A program made the position numbers and the translations under genes. Shown here in pieces: positions 1-9,000 of a stretch of DNA of 47,935 nucleotides; the first letter of the stretch is position 1, and each line of letters begins with the position of its first letter. The stretch lies in contig NZ_BMWC01000023.1 of NCBI RefSeq assembly GCF_014651035.1, forward strand, positions 1 to 47,935, given 5' to 3'. The notes beneath the pieces are model-generated. The model made no database searches. It was not told where the DNA came from and saw nothing but the letters and a program-made list of their open reading frames with translations. Source of the DNA: Streptomyces lomondensis. GTDB lineage: Bacteria > Actinomycetota > Actinomycetes > Streptomycetales > Streptomycetaceae.

Positions 1-3000
1 TGGGGGCGTTGCGGGCGCGTCCGGAGTTGACGCCGTTGTTGTTGCGTGGGTTGGTGCGGATGCCGAGTCGGCGGGTGGCGGAGTCGGGTGCGGACCAGTC
101 CGAGTCCTTCGCGCGTACGCTCCTCGCACTCCCCGAAACCGAACAACGTGACCTCGTGCTGGATCTCGTTCGTGCGGAGGCTGCCGCGGTGCTCGGCCAT
201 GCCTCGGGCGACGCCGTGCAGCCCCAGCGGGTTTTCACCGAGCTGGGTTTCGACTCGCTCACGGCCATCGAACTCCGCAACCGGATGAGCGCGGCCTCCG
301 GGCTGCGCCTGCCGGCCACCCTCGTGTTCGACTATCCGACACCGGTCGCGATGGCTGATCACATCCGCACCGAGATCGTCGGCGACCAGGCGGCGACAGT
401 CGTGCCGTCGGCCCCCGCGGCCGTCGACACGGCGGACGACCCGGTCGTCATCGTCGGTATGAGCTGCCGGTTCCCCGGCGGCGCCGAATCGCCGGACAAG
501 CTCTGGGACCTGGTGGCCACCGGTGGCGAGGGAATCACCGAGCTGCCCACGGACCGCAACTGGGACGTGGAGGCGCTCTACGACCCCGACCCGGACCGTC
601 CGGGCACGTCGTTCACCCGCGAGGGCGGATTCCTGCACGATGCCGCCGAGTTCGACCCCGGCTTCTTCGGGATCTCGCCGCGTGAGGCGCTGGCGATGGA
701 CCCGCAGCAGCGGCTTCTGCTCGAAGGGTCCTGGGAGGCGATCGAGTCCGCGGGTATCGACCCGGCCTCGCTGCGCGGCAGCAGCACCGGCGTCTTCGCC
801 GGCCTGATGTACCACGACTACGTGGCGCAACTGGCCACCGTCCCCGAAGGAGTCGAGGGATACCTCGCGACAGGCACCTCGGGCAGTGTCGTCTCCGGCC
901 GCGTCTCCTACACGCTGGGCCTTGAGGGTCCCGCGGTGACGGTGGACACGGCCTGCTCGTCGTCCCTGGTCGCCCTGCACCTCGCGGCGCAGGCGCTGCG
1001 GTCGGGCGAGTGCTCGATGGCGCTGGCCGGCGGCGCGAGCGTCATGGCCACGCCCGGCAGCTTCATCGAGTTCTCGCGTCAGCGTGGTCTCGCCGCTGAC
1101 GGACGCTGCAAGTCGTTCGCGGCCGGGGCCGACGGCACCGGCTGGGGCGAGGGCGTCGGCATGCTGCTCCTGGAGCGGCTCTCCGACGCGCGGCGCAACG
1201 GCCACCGCGTCCTCGCTGTCGTACGCGGCTCCGCGGTGAACCAGGACGGCGCGTCGAATGGTCTGACGGCGCCGAACGGTCCGTCCCAGCAGCGTGTGAT
1301 CCGGGCGGCGTTGGCGAGTGCGGGGCTGTCGGCGTCGCAGGTGGACGCGGTGGAGGCGCACGGTACGGGTACGACGCTGGGCGACCCCATCGAGGCGCAG
1401 GCGCTGCTGGCGACCTACGGCCAGGAGCGTGCGGAGGACCGGCCGCTGCTGCTGGGCTCGGTCAAGTCGAACATCGGTCACACGCAGGCGGCTGCCGGCG
1501 TGGCGGGTGTGATCAAGATGGTGCAGGCGATGCGGCACGGGCTGGTGCCCGAGACCCTGCATGTGGACGAGCCGACGCCGCAGGTGGACTGGTCGGCGGG
1601 ATCGGTGGAGCTGGTCACCGAGCAGCGTGCCTGGCCGGAGACGGGTCAGCCGCGCCGCGCGGGTGTCTCGTCCTTTGGTATCAGCGGCACGAACGCGCAT
1701 GTGATCGTGGAGCAGGCTCCGGAGGTCGAGGAGCCGGAAGCGGTTGTGCCTCCGGTGACGTTGCCGGTGGTGCCCTGGGTGGTGTCGGCGAAGTCTGAGG
1801 CGGGGCTGTCGGGGCAGGTGGAGCGGCTGCGGTCGTTTGTCGCCGAGCGCCCTGAGCTGTCGCCGGTGGATGTGGGTTTCTCACTGGTGACGTCGCGTGC
1901 GGTGCTGGAGCACCGGGCGGTGCTGATCGGTGAGCGGGTCGTTGAGGGTTCGGTGTCGCCCGGCAGGACGGGCGTGCTGTTCTCGGGCCAGGGCTCGCAG
2001 CGGGCCGGTATGGGGCGTGAACTGCACGCGGCTTTCCCGGTGTTCGCGGAGGCGTTCGACCAGGTGTGCGCGGAGCTGGACCGTCATCTGGACCAGCCTC
2101 TTCGCGAGGTCGTCTTCGAGGGTGGTGAGCTGCTGGACCAGACGCAGTTCACGCAGGCCGGGCTGTTCGCGCTGGAAGTGGCGCTGTTTGAGCTGGTGAC
2201 GTCGTGGGGTGTGAAGCCGGACTATCTGCTGGGTCACTCGATCGGTGAGCTGTCGGCCGCGTACGTCGCCGGCGTGCTGTCGCTCGAAGACGCTGCCGCG
2301 CTGGTGGCCGCGCGGGGTCGTCTGATGCAGGCGCTCCCGACGGACGGTGCGATGGTGTCGCTGCAGGCGGCGGAGGACGAGGTGCTGCCGCTGCTGGTCG
2401 AGGGCGTGTCCATCGCCGCGCTCAACGGCCCGCGCTCCACGGTGATTTCCGGCGACGAGGACGCGGTTCTTGAGATTGCCGCGCACTTCGAGGGCGAGGG
2501 GCGCAAGACCAAGCGGCTGCGGGTCAGTCACGCCTTCCACTCGCCGCGTATGGACGCGATGCTCGACGACTTCCGCGAGGTCGCGCAGGGGCTGACCTTC
2601 AACGCCCCGCAGCTGGCCATCGTCTCGGTCGTGACGGGCGAGGTCCTGTCGGCCGAGGAGGCGCAGGACCCGGAGTACTGGGTCCGCCACGTCCGCGAAG
2701 CGGTCCGTTTCCTGGACGGCATCCGCACCCTTGAGGCGGAAGGCGTGACCGCGTTCCTGGAGCTGGGCCCGGACGGCGTGCTCTCCGCCATGGCCCAGGA
2801 CTGCATCACCGGCGAGAGCACCTTCGTACCCGCCCTCCGCAAGAGCCGCGACGAGCCCGACGCACTCCTCACCGCCCTCGCCGAACTCCACGTACGCGGC
2901 AAGGCGGTCGACTGGTCGGCGTACTTCGCCGGCACCGGCGCCAGTCGCGTGGAACTGCCCACCTACGCCTTCCAGCGCGAGCGCTTCTGGCCGAATGGCG

Positions 3001-6000
3001 GCACGTTGCTGATGGGCGGTGCCAGGGCGGCTGCGGCTTCCCCGTCGTCGGACCTGGACGGTGCGTTCTGGGCCGCGGTGGAGCAGGAGGACGTGGATGC
3101 CTTTGCCGCGGCTCTGGGCTCGGACGAGCTGGAGTCGTTGGGCGCGGCGCTGCCCGTGCTCTCTTCCTGGCGGCGCAGGTCGAGCGACTTGTCGACCGTG
3201 GACTCGTGGCGTTACGAGGTGACGTGGCAGCCGGTCTCCGGTGCCGACCGTGCCGGGTTGGAAGGGGCCTGGCTGGTGGTGTCGCCGTCGGCGTGTGTGG
3301 ATCACCCGGTGGTTGCGGGGATGCGTGCGCGTGGTGCGGAGGTCGTGGAGTGGCTGGTCGAGGGCGGTGAGGTGAGCCGTGAGGCGCTGGCCGCACGAAT
3401 CGCCGAGCAGGGTGCCGACTTCGTCGGCGTCGTGTCGCTGCTGGCCCTGGGTCAGGATGACCCGACGTCGGGCACCTTGGCTCTGGTGCAGGCGCTGGGT
3501 GATGCGGAGTTGTCCGTGCCGTTGTGGTGCGTGACGCGGGGTGCGGTCTCGGTGGGCCGCTCTGATGGTGTGGTGGATGCGGTGCAGGCCCAGGTGTGGG
3601 GTCTGGGTCGGGTTGCCGCTCTGGAGCACCCGGGCCGTTGGGGTGGGTTGATCGATCTGCCCGAGACGTTGGACGAGCGGGCGGTGAGCCGTGTCTGCGC
3701 CGCCCTGGCGGGCATGGGCACAGGCACCGGTTCTGCTGGTGAGGATCAGCTCGCCGTACGTGCCTCGGGTGTGTACGGGCGTCGCTTGGTGCACGCGCCG
3801 GGCAGCAGTCGTACGGGCACGGGTGGTTGGTCGCCGCGGGGCACGGTGCTGGTGACGGGCGGGACGGGTGCGCTGGGTGCGCATGTGGCCCGTTGGGCGG
3901 CCGGTCATGGTGCGGAGCGGTTGGTGTTGACGAGCCGTCGTGGGCTGGAGTCTCCGGGTGCGGTCGAGTTGGTGGCCGAGCTGGAGGCGTTGGGTGCGAC
4001 GGTGGAGGTCGCTGCGTGTGACGTGAGCGACCGGGAAGCGCTGGCCGGGCTGGTGGAAGGACTCCGCCAGGCCGGTACGCCGGTCCGCTCCGTCGTCCAC
4101 ACCGCCGGTGTGGCCGCTTCGCACCCGCTGGACACACTGGACGACGACGCCTTGGCGGCCGTCCTGTCCGCCAAGGTGACCGGCGCGACGAATCTCGACG
4201 CCATCTTCACAGCGGACACCTCGACCACCTCCGACACCTCCGAACCGCACGACAAGCTCGACGCATTCGTCCTGTTCTCCTCGATCGCCGGCGTATGGGG
4301 CAGCGGAGGCCAGGCTGCCTACGCTGCGGCCAACGCCCACCTCGACGCCCTCGCCCAGGACCGGCGGGCCCGCGGCCTGACCGCGACGTCCATCAGCTGG
4401 GGCCCGTGGGCCGACGGCGGCATGGCGGCGGGCGAGGCCGAGGCGGAGCTGTTGCGCCGGGGGCTGCCCGCCATGGTTCCGGAGCGGGGCGTCGCGGCCC
4501 TGCAGCAGGCGCTCGCCGAGGGCGACACGCACGTCACCGTGGCCGATGTCGACTGGACGCGGTTCGCGCCCGCGTTCACCGCGCTGCGCCCGAGCCCGCT
4601 GCTCACGGGCCTGCCCGAGGTGCGGGACCTCCAGGAGGAGGAGACCGCGGCGGCGGACGACGGGGCCTCGGCCCTGCGGGACCGGCTGGCCGCGGCCACC
4701 GCAGCGGAGCGGACCCGGGCACTGCTCGAACTGGTGCGGAACCAGGCGGCGGTCGTCCTCGCGCACGGCAGTGCGAGCTCGGTCACCGCGGCGAGCACCT
4801 TCCGGGAGCTCGGTTTCGACTCACTGACCGCGGTGGAGCTCCGTAACCGCCTGGCCAAAGAGACCGGACTCAAGCTCCCCGCGACCATGGTGTTCGACCA
4901 CCCGACTCCGATGGTCCTGGCCGAGTACCTGCGGGCCGAGCTGTTCGGCGGGGAGGCCGAGCACGCCGGCGCCCTCGAGGCGATGACGGCGGCGACGGCG
5001 ACGGTGGTGACCGACCCCGACGACCCGATCGCGATCGTGGGCATGAGCTGCCGATTCCCGGGCGGTGTCCGCACGCCGGAAGAGCTGTGGGAACTGCTGG
5101 CGGCCGGCACGGACGGGGTGACCGGATTCCCGGTGGACCGGGGCTGGGACCTCGATTCGCTGTACGACCCGGACCCCGACCACGCGGGCACCTCGTATGT
5201 GACCGAGGGCGGATTCCTGCGCGACGTGGGGGACTTCGACCCCGTCTTCTTCGGGATCTCGCCGCGAGAGGCCACCGGCATGGACCCGCAGCAGCGGCTG
5301 CTCCTCGAGACCTCCTGGGAGGCGTTCGAGCGGGCGGGCATCGATCCGGAATCACTGCGCGGCAGCCGGACCGGAGTCTTCACCGGCACCAACGGCCAGG
5401 ACTACTCGGCCCTGCTGTTCATGTCCGCCGACAGTGCCGAGGGCCACATGGGCACCGGCAACGGAGCAAGCGCCGTGTCGGGCAGGGTCTCGTACACGTT
5501 CGGCCTCGAAGGACCCGCGATCACTGTGGACACGGCGTGCTCGTCGTCCCTGGTGGCGCTGCACCTGGCGATCCAGGCGCTACGGTCGGGCGAGTGCTCG
5601 CTGGCCCTGGCCGGAGGTGCCACCGTGATGTCGACGCCCGGCGCGTTCATCGAGTTCTCGCGCCAGCGCGGTCTGGCGCAGGACGGGCGCGTCAAGGCGT
5701 TCGCCGACGCGGCGGACGGCACGGCCTGGGGCGAGGGGGTCGGCATGCTGCTGGTGGAGCGTCTGTCGGACGCCCGCCGCAACGGTCACGAGGTCCTCGC
5801 CGTCGTGCGCGGCAGCGCGGTGAACCAGGACGGCGCGTCCAACGGTCTGACCGCCCCCAACGGGCCCGCGCAACAGCGCGTCATCCGCCAGGCCCTCGCC
5901 TCGGCCGGTCTGTCGGCGTCGCAGGTCGACGTGGTGGAGGCGCACGGTACGGGCACCAGGCTCGGCGACCCCATCGAGGCCCAGGCGCTGATCGCGACGT

Positions 6001-9000
6001 ACGGCCGGGATCGGACGCGGGAACAGCCGTTGCTGCTCGGCTCGGTGAAGTCCAACATCGGTCACACGCAGGCCGCGGCCGGTGTCGCCGGTGTCATCAA
6101 GATGGTCATGGCGATGCGCCACGGCGTGCTGCCGCAGACCTTGCACGTCGACGAGCCGTCCACGCAGGTGGACTGGTCGGCGGGGGCCGTCGAGCTCCTG
6201 AGGGAGCGGGTGGCGTGGCCGGAGACGGGCGGACCGCGGCGCGCGGCGGTGTCGTCGTTCGGCATCAGCGGCACCAACGCCCACACGATCATCGAGCAGG
6301 CTCCCGCGCCCGAGGTCGACGCGGAGCCGCGGCCGGTCCCCCCGACCGCCTCGTCGTCCCCGGTCCTGCCGTGGATGCTGTCCGCGAAGTCGGCACGCGC
6401 CCTCGCGGCGCAGGCCGGCCTCCTGCGGTCGCACCTGCTGCGCCGGCCCGGACTCGACGTGTCGGACGTGGCGTTCTCGCTCGCCACGAGCCGTGCCGCG
6501 CTGGCCCACCGGGCCGTCGTCGTCGGGAAGGACAGGGACGCACTGCTGCGCGGCGTCGAGGCACTGGCCGAGGACGGCACGGACCCGAACGTGATCGTGG
6601 ACTCGGTCACGTCCGGACAGCTCGCGGTGCTGTTCTCGGGCCAGGGGTCGCAACGGGCCGGTATGGGCCGGGAGTTGTACGAGATCTATCCCGTCTTCGC
6701 GGATGCGTTCGACGCGGTCTGCGCGGAGCTGGACCGGCACTTGGACCGGCCGCTGCGCGAGGTCGTCTTCGAGGGTGGCGAGCTGCTGGATCAGACACGG
6801 TTCACGCAGGCGGGTCTGTTCGCGCTCGAAGTCGCGCTCTTCCGTCTCGTGGAGGCATGGGGCGTGCGGCCCGACTACCTGCTCGGGCATTCCATCGGTG
6901 AGCTGTCGGCCGCGTACGTCGCCGGGGTGCTGTCCCTCGAAGACGCTGCCGCTCTCGTGGCCGCCCGAGGTCGTCTGATGCAGGCACTCCCGACGGACGG
7001 GGCGATGGTGTCCCTCCAGGCCGCGGAGAGCGAGGTCCTGCCGCTGCTGACGGACGACGTGTCCATCGCCGCGCTCAACGGCCCGCAGTCCACGGTGGTT
7101 TCGGGTGATGAGGCGGAGGTCTTGCGGATCGCCGCGCACTTCGAGGGTGAGGGCCGTAAGACCAAGCGACTGCGGGTGAGCCATGCATTCCACTCCCCGC
7201 GCATGGACGCGATGCTCGACGACTTCCGCAAGGTCGCGGAGGGGCTGACCTTCAACGCCCCCCAGTTGGCCATCGTCTCGGACGTGACGGGCGAGGTCCT
7301 GTCGGCGGAGGAGATCCAGGACCCGGAGTACTGGGTCCGCCACGTCCGCGAAGCGGTCCGTTTCCTGGACGGCATCCGCACCCTGGAGACGGAAGGTGTG
7401 ACGACGTTCCTGGAGCTGGGCCCGGACGGTGTGCTGTCCGCGATGGCGCAGGACTGCGTCGCCTCCGACTCCGGCGAGATCACCTTCGTACCCGTCCTCC
7501 GCAAGAACCGCGACGAGCCGGACGCGCTCCTCACCGCCCTCTCAGAGCTCCACGTACGCGGCACGGCAGTCGACTGGACGGCGTACCACGCCGGCACCGG
7601 CGCCCGCCGGGTCGACCTGCCCACCTACGCCTTCCAGCGGCAGCGCTACTGGCCGAAGCCGGGCGGTCCCGCCGCCCCGGAGACGGATGCCGTGTCCTCC
7701 ATGGACGCACGGTTCTGGGCCGCGGTGGAGCAGGAGGACCTGTCAGGCCTCGTCGACGGCGCCGGACTCACCGCGGACCAGCCGCTGGGCGAGGTGCTGC
7801 CACTGCTGTCGTCGTGGCGCCGCCAGTCCCGCGAGCAGTCCACGGTCGACGCCTGGCGCTACCGGGTCGCGTGGAAGGCGGTCGCGGACGACACCGGAGC
7901 GCCGCTGTCCGGCACCTGGCTGGTCGTGGCGGCCGACGAGCACCTCGGCCACCCGGTCGTCGCCGGGATCGAGGCGCACGGCGCCGTCGCCACCCGCCTG
8001 TCCGTGGACCCGGGCACGCGTGACCGGGCCGGACTGGCCGAGCAGCTGGCCGGAGCCGGCGAGGCCGCGGGCCCCGAGGGCATTGCGGGCGTCGTCTCCC
8101 TGCTGGCCCTCGGCCAGGAACCCATGGCGGCCACCCTGGACCTGGTGCAGGCACTGGGCGATGCGGGTGTACGGGCGCCCCTGTGGTGCCTGACCCGTGG
8201 AGCCGTGACCACGGGCCGCTCGGACGCGGCGCCGGAACCGGCACAGGCCCAGCTGTGGGGCCTCGGCCGGGTCGCGGGTCTGGAACAGCCGCAGAGCTGG
8301 GGCGGGTTGATCGACCTGCCCGCGACGCCGGACGAGCGGGCGGTGGACCGAGTCCTCGCCCTCATCGGCGGCGGCAGCGGAGAGGACCAGGCCGCGGTGC
8401 GCCCCGCCGGAGTGTTCGTGCCCCGGCTCCTGCGGGCGTCGGCGAACACCACGGGCGGCGAGTGGGCCCCGCGCGGCACGGTGCTCGTCACCGACGCCAC
8501 GACGCCGTTCGGCTCGTACGTCGCGCACTGGCTGGCCGGCACCGCAGTCGACCGGGTGGTCCTGATGACGCCCGAAGGACAGGAACCGACCGAGGCGGCG
8601 GTGACGGCGCTCGGCGAGCGCGCGGTCGTCGCGCCCTGCGACGTGACCGACCGCGCCGCGCTCGACGCGCTGGTCCGGCGGCTCGCCGACGAGGGCGGCC
8701 CCGTGCGGGCGGTGCTGCACACCGTCGGAGGCAACCACCTCGCCCCGCTCGACACCATCCGCATGGACGAGGCCGACGCACGGCTGGCCGCCAAGGTGGT
8801 CGGCGCGGCCCATCTCGACGCAGTCCTCGCCGACACGGAACTGGACGCCTTCGTCCTGTTCTCCACCATCGCCGGTGTCTGGGGCGGTGGCGGCCAGGGC
8901 GTGTACGCGGCGGCCGGCGCCTACCTGGACGCACTGGCGCTGAACCGCCGGGCGCGCGGCCTCACCGCGACATCGGTGGCCTGGGGCCCGTGGGCCGACG

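Larger units (their letters stand above)
441..4953 (+). other. Gene 1 module A: KS-AT(malonyl)-KR(A-type)-ACP
   Basis: The KS spans about 441-1719, with active-site Cys in VDTACSSS at 954-956, then EAHGTGT and KSNIGHTQ. The AT spans about 1974-2840, with nucleophile Ser in GHSIGE at 2238-2240 and HAFH starting at 2529, indicating malonyl-CoA. The KR (structural plus catalytic halves) spans about 3207-4580, with an intact TGGTGALG cofactor motif, catalytic Ser 4281-4283, Tyr 4320-4322 and Asn 4332-4334. Trp at 4296-4298, eight residues before the Tyr, together with no LDD motif, marks an A-type KR, so an L-configured hydroxyl is expected. The ACP spans about 4677-4953 with its Ser at 4821-4823. 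DNA at 3231-4108 is nearly the same as the KR of gene 4 module 1. Confidence 0.95.

Noticed and set aside
5087..6901. 604-codon + strand frame inside gene 1
   Set aside because: Out-of-frame shadow of the module B KS and AT; low-complexity Arg/Gly-rich translation with no family features.
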